Positions 12,501-26,281 of a stretch of 64,000 nt of DNA are shown here, piece by piece. A program made the translations under genes and the position numbers. The notes under the pieces were generated by a model. It was not told where the DNA came from. It did not search any database and worked only from the letters and a program-made list of their open reading frames with translations. Within the stretch, counting starts at the first letter, position 1. Each line of letters opens with the position of its first letter. The DNA is from Phaseolus vulgaris (taxonomy: Eukaryota > Streptophyta > Magnoliopsida > Fabales > Fabaceae), in NCBI RefSeq assembly GCF_000499845.2, contig NC_023758.2, positions 4,864,170 to 4,928,169 of the forward strand, given 5' to 3'.

Positions 12501-15500
12501 ACTAAGTCTTTATGACCAAATGGTCAGAAATATGATTCTCATTTCACTAATTCTTTAAATAAAAGTTGAAATTGAACACAGGTAAATGGGTAGGTGCATT
12601 GTCCATGTTTCAAGCCTACAGAGCTCTTGCATTTGGCCATGTTTTGGATATGTAATAAAGCCAATGACGATCCTTCACTTCACCCAATAGTGGTAAACTT
12701 TTAGGGGAGTTAGTCATTGATATAATATAATCAAGTGGAATTGCTCAAAATGTGTGGTATTCTTGTTTTCATAATGCCTGCTATGATTTAGGAGAGAATT
12801 ATACATCTTTAACACCACACATACTATTGCTGCTCTGCAGATACAATTATAATTTTGTTTTATATTTTTACTTTCTGCTATAAATTACTGTGTATTTCTT
12901 TAACCTTCTTAAAATCTTGATTCTTTTCATCATGATGATATGTAGTCTAGTGCTGAAATAGAGTGTCATTTTCTTGTAATTGTTTTATTTGTTGTTACTT
13001 GCAAATACAATGTCTCATTTGATTTGCCAAAACACACCAAAATGCTTAGGCGGCTGTTATAGCAGTTATTTTTCATCATTATCCATTTGCATCTGTGATG
13101 TTTTTATATCTGTGTTTTGATCGCCAATAAGTTTTTGAATGAGCAACTTCAAAAAAAGGAGCATAGGAAGTATAAAATAAGATAGATGCGGGATTAAGAC
13201 AGCAGACTACTTCATTTTGGGCAGGTGCTTATTTCTTTACATTTTTTCCTTACATGGAAACATTTTTCTTTTGCAGGTAGCTATGCATGCTTTAGTACCT
13301 TCTTTTGATAATGGTGGAGGTACCTTAGACAAACTAGGCCAGATCATGTCAGAAAACAATTCTGTCGGTTGGACTATAGCAGATAAAAGAAGTTTAAATA
13401 TGTAATCTCCTACTCCCCTCATCTGACAATCCCCCCTTCCCTGTGAGCATGAAGATACAAGTACTGAGTAGCATGCTTCTGTTTATTTGCTGCTTGACAT
13501 CATAGTTTTTTCCCTGACAACTTTATTTCCCTTTGTTATTGCTTCATTGATGTTTTATAGATTTTTGCAGGGGCATTGGTGATTTGGGCTCTGATGTCTC
13601 GAGTACAGTAGATGAGTTCACCTTGCTGGAAGATATGTGTGATTTATCTGAAAGTTCATCCTTAACCAGCTCTGAGGAGCAATTGGATTGTGATCAGCTT
13701 AGTGGCTGGTCTTGTCCGGTAGTTGGGCAACAAAATCATTTATCTGCTTTAAGCTTCTTGAAGAGTGCTACCTTAAATAATTCAATACAAAACTCCTGTC
13801 ATCATGAAAACTCAGGCAGTGATTCGCATGAACTCTGTGATAAAAGGGATGCTACTGATCACTTGGTGAAGTCCTCCCATGAGGAAGTGATATTGAGTCA
13901 CCTGTCTAATTCTCTAAAACCAGGGAATTCAAGCTGCTCATGTAAGTCCAGTATTCAATATAGAGAGAGTTTGATTGTCCATTGTTCTGCAGTGGGTGAC
14001 TTTTTGAAAAAGTCATTTGATAATGTTGGAGCTGTTGAGCCAAAGGTAACTGAAAAGTACCTGGGATCCCTGAGATATTCTATGCTATGCCATGATGTTA
14101 TTCCTGTTAGTGATACTTTGAGTGGGGAGGCCACGAATGGGGATCAACCTGACAATAGTACACTCGTTTCACATTTGTATGATTTCCAACCATCGAAATA
14201 TTGCCATCAGGGTAATTATCCTGGTATTAATCCCCTTAGTGTGAATCCTATGTTGACAAGAAATTCAGTTCTTCACCTGAGGAGTGGGAATGGGGAAAAA
14301 TACAAGGCTAAACATGAACAGCCTTTGCCTTACTTCAACTTTTCTACTGTAGAGGACCCGTGTAAGGTTTATACAGACAAGATACCCACCAACTGTAGAT
14401 GTAGTAGTGCATATTCATTTACACTACATAGTAATGTGTCACCTTGTAATTCTGAGAATAATGAACAAGGAGAAATTGGCTGTGCTAGAGAGAATGGATT
14501 AGTTGATGTTCCAAAATTATGTTCTTCACCGGACTTGATGGACCATAAACATTTAAATGTTGTGTCTGGTGGGAGCAGCTGGGAAAGATTGCTGAGTAGT
14601 TTTGGAGAAACTGTCAATTGTGATGATACTCGAAAACAAAGTTTGTCATCAACATTTGAGATGCCACTTGATATTATAATTGACAAGTGCTTACTGCAGG
14701 AAATCATGCTTCAGTATCCTTTTCTTTATGTTTATTCTGGTAAATTGACTGATTATGTTTATGTATATTGCTTCCATTTCTCTGGATGTACTTTAGATTA
14801 AACTAGTATGAATTTATCGTGAATACCCAGTTCAGTGAAGTCTAAATCTGGTCATTCCAATCCCATCTTACTATTTCTCAGTAGTATCAGTGTTTGTAAT
14901 GGATCAATGCGACCTCAATTGGCTTCCTTATGATGCCGTAATACATAGCAAAACTGGAACACAATGGACTTATAAGGAATTTTTATTGTTTTGATGATGT
15001 AACCTGTCGGAATGGGTTTCAAAATTGTCTGATCAAGAAGCGAAAAACCATGAAGGATCTCTATATGTTAGTATTTTATTTGAGTGTTTTAAAATATGAG
15101 AAGGCTTGATTATGGTACTTCAATATTTCTTCAACCAAAACAAACAAACCTTGTACCTAAGGTGGGACATGCTATTTCAAACCAATTTGATGGCATTTGA
15201 AATTTCTGCTCTATAAAAGTTAATGTGTTTCAAGTATTATTGTCATACCAAGATGCAATTTATGCAGCTAACTTGTTTAAAATATGATATGTTGAAGTGG
15301 ATAATGCTAATTTCATGACCATGTGAAGGGTTTTATGTGTAAAAATTGAGAAATGGAGTAATTGCTAATTTGCTATACTGTCAGTTGTTATAATTACAGA
15401 TGGTGATGGTATGTGGGGTAACATATAAGTACATGATAAATTAGTTTGAAAGTTTTTTATGACAGTTATGTTTTTAAGATGCAAGTTTGTTGAATATTAA

Positions 15501-18500
15501 CACATTTTATTAATAGGTAAAGTGCCATAAATACATTGATAAAGGACTTACAATTAAAGATTTTTGTATTAAACAGTGTTATTAGTGTACTCTCACCATG
15601 ATTTCCAATGCACCTGTATAATTTCCAATTTTTTTTTTAATTTCAACAAATGCTGGGCATTGGTTAGCAAGATCTTTATTAATAATTTCTCAGATGATAT
15701 ATTTTCGGGATTCATCTTTTTTCATTTTTGGTCCTTATTCCACAGTTGAAATGAGTTGAGATGCTCAATATAATGCTTTTAGGTAAGCACTCTGTACCAG
15801 TGCTGCTTGTCCTTATAGATGTCAGATACAATTATGTCAGCAAGCTTACCATCAGTGTGCTCGAGGAAGCATTTAAGTTGCAAGATCATCTTTTGGCACT
15901 GCGGCGGTATCATTTTATGGAGTTAGCAGATTGGGCAGATTTGTTTATCATGTCTCTTTGGCATCATGTATTTCTAAATTCTGATTCTGAATGACTTTTA
16001 TAATATTTCATAGATTTATATCTGCAGTCTGACTGTTGTTCTTAAATATTGTTATGTTTACTCATTCTTTGGTTAACTTGAAATTACAGAAGTGGTCTGT
16101 TACTGAAGCAAATGAGAGACTTTCGGAAATTCAAGGTCTACTTGAGTCGTCAATTCAGAAGTCTTCTTGTGAACAAGATTCTCACAAGGATATGTTGTTT
16201 GTTTACATGAAAGGACTTGGGAAATTGCCTCTTTCCGCATCTGCTATTGGTACATCCATACTACTATGAAAGGGGATTCCCCAGTTGATAACCAATTTTT
16301 ACTTTTCCTAAAGACCAAGTATTCTATTTTCATTACAATGGAAAGGACATTATTCAAGTTAACTACAAACGGCAACTATATTTTTAATGATACTTTTCTA
16401 TTACATATTCCTGATTTAGACAATTTTCATTTGATTTTTAAATTTTAAAAAGTTGTCCAGCCATTTTATATAATTAAATAAGAAAGGGTTTTCAGTTTCC
16501 ATTTGAGTGCCTCCATGGCATATTACTGTACTCATTTCCTGTATAAATAACAATTGCCACAAAAATAATTTACTAAGAACAACTTTTGATTAGCTTTTGG
16601 TTTTTGTACTTTTATTGATAGCAGTAGTTATTGTTATTTTTTTTAGTTTCATTGCTTGTTTGATAAGCACGTCCACCAATTATCCTCACTTTGGCATCAA
16701 TTAATGAATTTGTAAATATTGGCAGGGGTTCGTTCTTTTGATTTCTTAGGGCTGGGTTACCGTGTGCACTGGCCACTCAGTATTGTTTTAACACCTGCTG
16801 CATTGAAAATATATGCTGATATATTCAGCTTTTTGATACAAGTGAAGCTTGCTATTTTTTCATTGACAGATGTATGGCGCTCATTAAAGGTGTCATTTCT
16901 TGGAGTTTTTCCTTTTTTCTTTTCCTTGTGGTCATTGTTACAAACATGCATTTGTTATCTTACAAACAAGCCTTAATTTTTCTAAATGGGAATATTTGAA
17001 TCAAGAAGTTTATTTTTTCAATTTACCCCCTAAAAGTATATTATTATATTCGTATTTACTTGCATATTGCATGGTATGTTTCTTCATACTTGATCACAGT
17101 TAAGATTTATTAAAATGTTTGAGAGCCGCCAAGTTAGAAAGTCTGCACTTAGGTTACACTATAATATAGTCTGGTGTCCCAATTTGCTTCTATTTCTCGT
17201 AATTGCCTACATTCAGGATTTCCAAAAGAATTCAAGGACTTCTCATTGTGTAAATTCTAATGGAACTTATTTTCTTTCAATTTTGGTGAACAGGATTTGA
17301 CGGATCCAACCAACAAAGATCGAAATTCTGAACTACAACTTGAGACAGGGCATCTTAATATATTGATTAAGATGAGGTACTGAAAGTTGTTCTTTTTCTA
17401 AATACATGGACACATTGTTAATATTTGATATCAGGGGCCTTTCTCAGATTCTGTTGTAAATAGCAAATTATTAGGACGAAAAATATTCTCAATATCTTTA
17501 TAATAATTAGGAAAAAATATCTTTAGAATCTTCCTATTTATTTCAACATATATTTATTTCCTTTTTTTAAAGGTTTTGGATTAGAAATAGTAATGATGAG
17601 AATGTAATTTGGTGTGATTGATATCAATAAAATAGTTATTTAGCTTTCAACTATATTTTGTTACTATTCTCATGGATGGAGGCATGTTGGAGGTTCAGAT
17701 GGTATGGTCTGGGTAGGTTCTAAGTGATAATAATTATCAATTTTTTTCCCACTTAGTATAAAGGGATACTTAATGAGCACAGTTTAAATATTGAAGATGA
17801 ACTTTTGATTTGATATTTGTAACTCTAAGCGTCCTTGTTCCACTTTCAATGACAGGCACCAGATAAATCATTTTGTATCTACTTTGCAGCAGTATGTAGA
17901 GTCACAATTATCTCATGTATCATGGTGCAGGTTTCTTCATTCCCTTGAGCATAAGGTTTGAGACAAATTCTTCTAATTGGTATAGCTATTTTATTTAGTT
18001 ATCATTCTCTGGGCATCTTTTTATTCAATTAAAAGTACAATTTGTTTTGTTATTGCTCATGCATTCTGTTTTGTAGAAAATTACTTCTTAGGGGTACTGG
18101 TGGTACAAATTGAGACACTTGGACTTGGGAAATTATCAAAGTTAATTTTTTTTAAAAATTGCATGAGTTATGACTGATACAATTAAGCACAACTTGAATT
18201 ATAGTTAGGTATGCCATATGTATTAGATAGGTCTTTGTTTTTTCAAAATAAAAGAGTTTTTTTAGGTAAATTTAGGGGTTTTCCCATCTTTTTCTCAAAT
18301 TTCATTTTTTTTCTATTTAATTCAATCCATTCACCCTTCTTTCTTTGTGAGGTGTGAGTTTGTCAATATCTTTTATTGTAAAGCCCATAAATCAAAATCA
18401 TACCATTTTTCATTATTTCGAAGTCCTTTGACCTTTGTGATGGTAATTCTCGTGTATATTTCTAAAATCAGAAATCTAATAACGATCATAGGGTAGAACT

Positions 18501-21500
18501 CATGCTGAGTTTGGTGACTTGATTTTTGTCTTTGCTGTATGCCTGTACATTTCTGATTTCATTAGGGTTCTATTGAACAAGGATGTCCAGCAGATCCAGC
18601 ATTGGTTAATGACTGTAATTAGAGCTAAATAAGGGCAGCTGTTTTTTACTAAATTAGTTAGAAGCGGTTGGTTCTAAATAGGGGAAACCAGATTAGAGGG
18701 AGTCATTTTGTGAATATAATAGTTTGTGTGTGAAAGGATAAATTCTTTTTACGGGGCACCTTGTAGGAGAGACTTGTCTCCTTTGTTGTGTAGATTTTTT
18801 TTCCACCAACAATTTCCTTCATATATCTTCTATCTGTCATATTTTCTTTAGTTTGTGACAGGCTTAATGCTAATACATAGCATGAGACATACGAGGAAAT
18901 TTGGAAATATTTTGTTTATGTAGGATGCTTTTAAGATTCTCGTGTAGGGAACTTATAAACAAATTTTGGAGTTATCTTAGCTGCATCTGCATTATAGTTT
19001 TTAAATGTTATAGAAATACAAAAAAAATTGCACCACATATTTGTTGCATGGTGCATCAATTATCCCGAGATGAGGTATGCCAAATCACAATTGAATCGTG
19101 ATGAATCGTGACACGTGGACTGTTACGCTCTTAACTAGAAAGAGTTATACCTTGATTATATATTAGTTATAGTTTTTGGGCTAGTAGTAAACGCTCAATT
19201 CAACAATTGGCATTGGAGTCAAGGTTACTGGTTAGATTCCTAGTGGGACAATTACAGGTTGCACAATTATCTTGAGGTGTAGTCTAGGTGGACTAAGTCA
19301 CAATCAAAGAATTTGATTTAGTACACAAATTTTGAAGGGAAATTGTTGCATGGTGCATCAATTGTCCCGTGGTGAAGGGTAAGTAGGCTAAGTCACAGTC
19401 GAATCATGATACTTGGACTATTACTTTGATGGCTAGATTTTGTCTACATGACCTTGAATTCAATTTCTTTATAACCTATTGGGTATTCCTGCTATTTATT
19501 ATGCAGGTGAAAGATATGATGGATCTTGAATCAGTGCACATGGAATATCTTGCTGATTCATTATGCATGTGAGTTTTACATTTATTTGTTGATTAAAACT
19601 ATAGGGTCAGTTATTAAAAAAAGTCAATTTAGGTGCATTTATTTTGTGCAAATAGTGAATAAATAAGGTAAATTTTCAATTATTAATTCTGTTAAGTCCT
19701 CTTCTATGTTAAATTTCTACGAAGTTAATATTATCAAAGTCATTGATACACATCTTGGTACTTCATGGAACGTCTGGATAGTGGAACTTGATGTGTGGTC
19801 GAATGCTTGATCATTGTTAAGATAGTTGTTTATTATCTACTGAGACAGCTCTTATAAAGCTGCTTATTATTGTATCTAGAGATGTCTAGGTTTTTCAGTC
19901 TCAAATGTATATAAAATATGTGCATCAGTGGAGTAACTTGAACCCACTGATTTTATCCTTAACTTTCAAGAATCATTATAGGCCTATTCGTATTGTGTGT
20001 TAAAACAGATGGATAATAAATTCTACATATTTTTATTTAAAGTGAAACTGCTTTCCTATAAACTTATCCCTAAGCATGTTTCATTGTTAATGTTTGCTCT
20101 TCTCTATACACTAGAAGCTTCGTCTGTAAGATTGAATATGTATTTGCCACGTGCCACTTCCTAATGCCTATTAGTAGACTATAATATTGGCATGATGGTC
20201 GAGTTATCTGTTGTTGCCTCCATAACTAAATCAAGAGTTTTTTTATAAAAGTATTAAAAGAATTTCACCTACTAAGGCATCCAAATACAGGGGAGTTGTG
20301 CTGCTTTCTCATTTCTTGAAAATATTTCAACTGTGATGAATTGCTTTCTAATACCAGTAGTTGTGATTTTATTATAGCATCTTAGTGTTATCAATAACGG
20401 TTATGGCGTCGCCATGGCGGAAAGCGGTGGCGGATTTTCTGGTCACCGCCACACCATGACGGTGGCGATGCGGGTTTTTCATGGCGGCCGCTTTTTGCAT
20501 CACGGGATGCTAACGGGTAACGGAGAAAGCGAAAAAGGCGGAAAGAATGAGGCTTGCTGCGACGGCGCAAGGTTCCGATGACGGTGTGTGCGGCGGCGGC
20601 CGTGATTCTGTGTGAGTGAGGATCCCTAACAACAAAGCTGACCTTAAATGAATTGGGCCCATACCCGGCCCAATTAAAATATTATAAGTTAACCTAATCA
20701 CAGCAAGCAATTGCTGTCCTGATAAGTGAAAAAAAACCCTAAATTAAATTGGACCAGGTCATACCCAGCCCAATTAAAATATTATAAGTTAAGCTAATAA
20801 TATTTTATATAAAACACATCTAATTTTTTTTTATCAACAATGAATAAATTAAATTAAAAGGGATAGGGTATCCCAACCCTTATAAAAAACCACAATGTTA
20901 CTCAGCTTAGAATACAAACCATTATATGACTTAATCTACATCATTACAAATCCAAAGTTGATTTCATATACCTATATCAGCACAAAGCTAACACCTACCC
21001 CCAATCTGCAGTACAACCTGTTGGAGGAGCAAAGGGTGTAACTAGAGCCACATGGGACATCCTTAGAGAGCACCAGCATCATAGAAGCTTAAAATGAATA
21101 AGAAAGATTTTGCGGCAGCAACCAAACCAAATAACATATACAGCAGCACAATGCAGCAATTACTTTGCCAAGCAGCAAATTACACCAATATTCCAGCTCC
21201 ATCCAAGCCAAAGAATATATATATATATATATATATATATTACTGATCCTTAAAAGCAAGAGAAAATGTTACCCTCGTGGTCTTGGTGCCCAGAGAGAAC
21301 TTAAAGCACTTAGACGGCCATAATACTCTCCCTGATTCAACAAAACATCCTGCTGCTTGTCGAAATGACAGTAATCAACATAACTGGTGAAGGATTTGTT
21401 GTCTCAAAAAGGAAAAAACTGCAACAGAACAAGCCCATCCACAAAGAAACTGATCAGCTGCTGTTTTTCCTAATGACAACATCAACAGCCCCAAATCCCA

Positions 21501-24500
21501 AGCCTTCACAACCGCATACCACGCACTTCCCCAAAAAGCAACAGAGGGACTAGTACAGCTGCTAGAGAAGTTCCACCCCTCTTTCACCACCCCTTAAAGA
21601 GAAATTCCACTCCAGCATACATAAAGTAACTGCACAAACCCAAACCACTACTTCTCATGGTCAACAACTAAGCCAAACCAACCTGATCCTCTTTCTTTAG
21701 AGCTAAACATAGTCATTACAACAGTGCCACCAAGCATGAGGTCAAAAGCAACTTCCCTATTTTGCAGCATCACAAGACATCCTGTCTATTCCAACCAGGC
21801 AACAGGGGAAATTAAAGAAGAACTAGATATCAAATGCAACTACCACCCTTCCTTTCAAGGATCATAACCTTGAAAACTTTAGAACTTAGAGTACATTGTA
21901 GCTAATAGCGAAATGCTTCAGTTACTGCTAGTCTGGGTTTGACACAAACATCACCAGCAACGCAGCAAAAGATTTATCAGCACATACATAAGTAACCATA
22001 TACCGAATAAGAGTGTCGAACTCCCTTAAAAGCTGCAGGAATGCCATGAACCTACTCCACCCGTAACCAACAAAGAGAGATAACTCCACCACAGCACCAT
22101 CAGCCTACTTCATAACACCAACTTTGGCCCCCAGAGCAGACCACACTTTCACTCTACTGTCCTGAGCACCAAATAGACCATAACTAGGCAGCCTATTTGC
22201 TGCAACAGCTTGTTAACAGACCCTTCAGAGCTTCCACCATAGCTTCCCATTAGTTACCACCCCTTCCTCACCTCAATACAAGGCCATACAGCCTACCACC
22301 CATTAATAAAATTATCTGAGGCTTCTAATGCAGGGAAGTGGGTTCAGAACCCAATCTACGAAAGAATAGTCATAATGGGGTACCTTGTGTTTTAACCACA
22401 ACCAAGATTTGAGTTGTGCTTTTTGAAAGACCTCTTCAACATCTAATAACTGCATAAAATCTTCTAAAATAAATTCGGCCATGTCATACCCGACCCAATT
22501 AAAATATTATAAGTTAACCTAATAACATTTTATACACAACACAGTAACCTATTAATATTCTAAACATAATATTATTATTAGAATGCAGTAACCCAGTAAT
22601 ATTCTAAACATAACCTGTTATGATATCCGTTATAACTTTATAAAGGATTTTTAGGATTTTCGATATGATCTGTTATAAACTTTCACCATGGCTTTAATAT
22701 TTGGGGAGTGATCAAATTCATGATGAATTAGTAAATCATAATAAGGTGTCTATTCCCATTGTAAGCAAAAAAATGTTAACAATGCATTCTTTATCATTGG
22801 GTGAGCGTCATGCAGGTTCCACCAAAAAGGTTTTTTTTCTCACGAAACTTGCATGAAATTCATTCGTTTGAAACTTGCATAACTCTTAGTGTAGTGTTTC
22901 AAACTTTTATTAAGTTGCTGATACTTATAACCCTTAAGTTTAGACAGTAAAACACATCTGACTCTGACAGTTGGTGTTTCATTTTATGTTTTTGTGTATA
23001 TATGTTTCAGATGTTTCCTCTCTGATGAAACAAAGGGAGTTGGCAGCATTATTGAGAGCATTCTGCAATGTGCTCTCGATTTCCGGTCCTGTATTACACT
23101 TGGTGCTTGGGATTCTGGAAGTGACCCAGAAGATTTGTTAGGCAAACTTTCTAGAATCAATATATCCCAGGTAAACCAGGCAACTTTCTAGAATCACTGC
23201 ATCACTTATCTGGTACATTTATGCTTTTGAAAACAAAATTGAACGAAAATATAGGCTGTTTACTTTGTTAAATAGTTGTTTATTATTTGTTGTACAGCTG
23301 TATCTAGTTTAAGCGTTAAGGGTCATAGGTTGTAGCCTTTTCCTTTGATTGTACTTGTTCTCACCTTTTTCTTATATCTACCTATATATATATATATTAT
23401 TTTAGAAAGTATATTTTAATTCTTACTCGAAACCTTACAAAAATCAGTCTGTAAGGTGTGATTACTTATATACTATAGTTTGGTCATATTTCTAATCATT
23501 GTATATACTCACATTGAGGGCCATACATCTTAAGCATGAAATTAGATATTTATGAATGATCCAATACATCCAACAAACCTCGTTAAGATATGTTTTAATA
23601 ACTCAATTTTAATTTTAATTATAACTCAATTTCATAAAATCGCCTTATAATTTAGTTATATATCTAGTCAATTTAGGATTTACAACATTATAGAATGCAA
23701 TAGCTAAGACAATACCCACTGATTTCCGCCATCCTTTAAATTCAAGTTTGTAGCAAAGTGGGTAAGATCCTGCTGTCTTCTGTATGACATTGTTCGCCAC
23801 CTCCTTTTGCTTCTTCTTTTTTCCCGTAAGTGCGTCTTGAGGAACTCAACCCAACCTAAGAAGTCGTTTGACCAAATACTAAGGCATGTGCCCTCAAGCG
23901 TCGATCTTCTCTGGATCTATAGCTTTGTTGGCTTCTTTTGGGCTCATTTACCCTCTTGGTTCTGTTTTGATCGACTTGAAGTTTAGACATTTTTTCTCCC
24001 TAAAATAGTATGTTTCGTGCCCTTGAATTGGCCTCCACAAGTGTTGTTTTCCCTTTTTCTTGTATTCATACCGTTACAACCGCAAAAATTATTTTGGTAT
24101 GTCAGTGGAGTTTTGATTCCTTGATCAAGGATACTATGATCATTTGGCGAAGGAAGCTAGTGCTATTCCTGCTGAAAAAATAAATCTGTGGCAAAGGCTT
24201 GACTTCCAGCTGTGTTGTTCTATGGCAATAAGTTGAGTCTAATGTCTTAATTGATACTAAGATCATTCAAGGCATTTTTGGAAGAAGGACCAAGATATTT
24301 TTGTTTATGACATTCAACATCTCTTTGATACGACACCCAAAGAGTATCATCCTCTTGATAAGATGGTCTTAAACTCCTTAGTAAAATGTGCTGACCTGCA
24401 GTTTGAATTTATTTGCAGGTGCTTTCTATAAAGCAGAAGTTTGATAGAAGTCTAAAAGAACTGCACATACGTTATATTAAGGGACCTAAACATGGGAATT

Positions 24501-24586
24501 TCGGGCTTTCTCGTTTTTGGGATTATCTCACCTATAACGAATATTATTCAAATGTCAGCAATGAAATGGGGTATTATGCTGTCTGA
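9598..24586 (+). CDS. Gamma-tubulin complex component, GCP6-like
   Basis: This is a subunit of the gamma-tubulin ring complex that nucleates microtubules in the cytoplasm. Fourteen exons keep one frame of 1232 residues: 9598-9774, 9960-10655, 11262-11468, 11570-11881, 13277-13401, 13571-14713, 15826-15967, 16090-16249, 16726-16889, 17294-17376, 17856-17955, 19507-19568, 23011-23170 and 24419-24586 (TGA). Exons 1-4 carry the N-terminal GRIP1 part (VRLAMNAMQG, FCSDPADRTF, NLWNRASSTRSLG). Exons 7-14 carry GRIP2 (LALRRYHFMELADWADLF, GVRSFDFLGLGYRVHWPLS, LKIYADIFSFLIQVKLA, LTDVWRSLK). Between them, exons 5-6 encode about 420 Ser-rich, poorly conserved residues. That long insertion and the >1200-residue length favour GCP6 over the shorter GCP5. 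Exon 1 has a 12-residue Ser run from TCT/TCA codons. Introns 11-13 are long and full of repeats. Confidence 0.88.
18565..18792. mobile_element. Possible LTR fragment in GCP6 intron 11
   Basis: Intronic segment with copia-LTR-like composition, including a GGAGAGACTTGTCTCC inverted motif near 18768-18783, and no coding potential. No second LTR, primer-binding site or target duplication was found, so this is a weak, appearance-based call. Confidence 0.25.
19040..19432. repeat. Three imperfect direct repeats in GCP6 intron 11
   Basis: The phrase TTGTTGCATGGTGCATCAAT followed by TCCCG and a (C)AAATCACAATTGAATCGTGAT-like tail begins near 19040 and again near 19343. A partial copy (TTGCACAATTATCTTGAGGTG ending in a GACTAAGTCACAATC block) begins near 19259. 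Spacing is about 215 and 85 bases. The function is unknown; the arrangement suggests local duplication inside an old transposon remnant. Confidence 0.6.
20385..22690. mobile_element. Composite repeat insertion in GCP6 intron 12
   Basis: About 2.3 kb of the 3.4-kb intron differs from the rest of the gene. It opens with a GC-rich block (20400-20620) of repeated ATGGCGG and CGCCA words. Segments containing CCCAATTAAAATATTATAAG occur at about 20672, 20770 and 22496, so two copies sit near the left edge and one near the right. The interior carries an oligo-T run (20826-20833) followed by ATCAACAATG, as in the 3' end of an inverted LINE-like copy, and a (TA)n tract. No terminal inverted repeat pair or coding domain could be proved, so class and exact borders are open. 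Confidence 0.4.
21215..21241. repeat. (AT)n microsatellite inside intron insertion
   Basis: About 13 AT dinucleotides within the repeat-derived part of GCP6 intron 12. Simple-sequence repeat with no assigned role. Confidence 0.85.
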
Positions 24587-25516
24587 AATATGCCATTTTT
24601 GACGATGAATTAGAGTTTAATGCATATAGCTTGAGGGCCAGGTTTGAGAGGTCAACATTCCTCTGTGACTGAGTATTCTTTGATTGGATCGTATTAGTTT
24701 AGAATGACAACTGGATATGTGGTAGAAGTGGCTGGTGGGTGCCTTTGCCAATTCATGGTTGTGAGGAATATCATAATCTATTGTATATTTCATGCCAACT
24801 GTATATGTTTCTTTCCCATGGATACAATGTTACGATATAAAAGAAGAGAGAGAGAGAGAGAGATGTTGAGTGCTAGCTTCTTTACTTCATATTTATTATA
24901 GTTGTAATTTTAAATTATAGTTGAATGATCAATATTAAAAATATGTTTATATAACTACGGAATTTTCCTTTTAATCGTTGATATATAATTAATTACATAA
25001 CTAACATTTATGAAGTCTTTTTCACTATATATATCTTCTATATAATAATTGCAGTTATAATTTAGTGAACTTTAAAATTAATTCGATTTTAAACCAGCAA
25101 ACGAATCCAAATCGAAATGTATAATCAACTTTAAATTTAATTATTTTAGGAACGCATTTTTGCGCTCGAATATTGGAAGACTTGATTTGTAAAGCAGATC
25201 CAATCACCTATGAACTGTAGTAGGACAACTGACACATCATTTATTTCTTATTTATACATAATTATTTCACAATTTATAAAAATAATATTTGTAATATTCA
25301 CTAAATAATTACTGATATTTCCATTGGCATATAATATATATTTTTTCTGTAAACATGCTACATATTTAAGATTTAATATTTACCATATCTTTATAATGAT
25401 ACGCGAGAAAGAGGAGTTGTATATTGTTAGACACATTAACTTGTCCCCCCATCTCAACTGGAGAGTCCAACTTACATTAGCCATCATGTAATTAAAACAC
25501 ACATACTCATCACAAT
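24587..25516. other. GCP6 3' flank and AT-rich intergenic DNA
   Basis: Begins with the likely 3' UTR of the GCP6 gene, which contains a short (GA)n run at about 24845-24863, then AT-rich DNA. No gene, RNA or transposon end is recognised. Confidence 0.5.
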
Positions 25517-25759
25517 ATGGCTTTTGCTTCCTCCATTCCCATTATTATTAATTGCACCTCTATTACAAATAGACAAAAACTAAAGTATCCTTCCTCACTA
25601 CACATCACCACTATTGTTGTTGGAAGAAGAGAGGGAGAACATTTCACAGGAAGAAGAAAAGAGAACATGTTGCAAAAAAACTTGTTCCAAAAGGATATTT
25701 TTAGAACACATTTCATGTTCAAAACTTTTAGAAAACCATCCAAGCTGACTTCAACTTAA
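25517..25759 (+). CDS. Hypothetical 80-residue ORF
   Basis: An 80-codon ATG-to-TAA frame that I do not recognise. The start (MAFASSIPI) is Ser/Ala-rich and hydroxylated, like a plastid transit peptide, and the rest is basic (Lys/Arg) with no acidic cluster, domain or membrane span. It lies in a gene-poor gap. It could be a fragment of a former gene, a species-specific small gene or chance; transcript data would decide. Confidence 0.25.
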   Translation: MAFASSIPIIINCTSITNRQKLKYPSSLHITTIVVGRREGEHFTGRRKENMLQKNLFQKDIFRTHFMFKTFRKPSKLTST

Positions 25760-26281
25760 TTTTGTGGTAATAGGTAATCTTCTTGATATCTAGAAGATAA
25801 GATAAGTTGTAACATTTCTATCCTTTTTTAGGTGTACATAATTGAATCTTTAATTTCTTCGCTCTGGCTCTTGATTGAGAAACACTGGCTCTTTATTGAG
25901 AAACATGAAATCATGCAATCTATTCAAGATTTGGTAAGAAGAGGGTAGCCATTTGAGTGAGAATGAACAAGTCCATAGAAACATAGAAGCAAAAAGCCAA
26001 GCAACTGAGAGTTGGTCTTTGCTTATACTCGAGATATTCTTGATTGATGATATCAAGAAGAGTATAGTCATGGTTTCCAAGAATTTGAATAGTTGTAGCC
26101 GCACTTGTTGTTGCCTTATTAGAAAGTTGTGCCCAGTGAATTTAAACAGATATGCGTGTTGAAGACATGTGAAAGAGAAGAGGAAACAACAGAAGAATTC
26201 TCATGATTATGGGTAGAAGAAAAAATGGTGGAAGCTCCTTATCATTATTCTTCTTCTCCTCCACTACCACCTCCTCCTCCC
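25760..26281. other. Unassigned stretch with a minus-strand hydrophobic ORF
   Basis: A minus-strand frame at 25850-26104 (84 codons) contains two hydrophobic segments (around TMTILFLISSI and LSVAWLFASMFLW), but matches no family I know. It lies directly downstream of the DnaJ-like pseudogene fragment and may simply be non-coding DNA dragged along with it. Confidence 0.25.
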
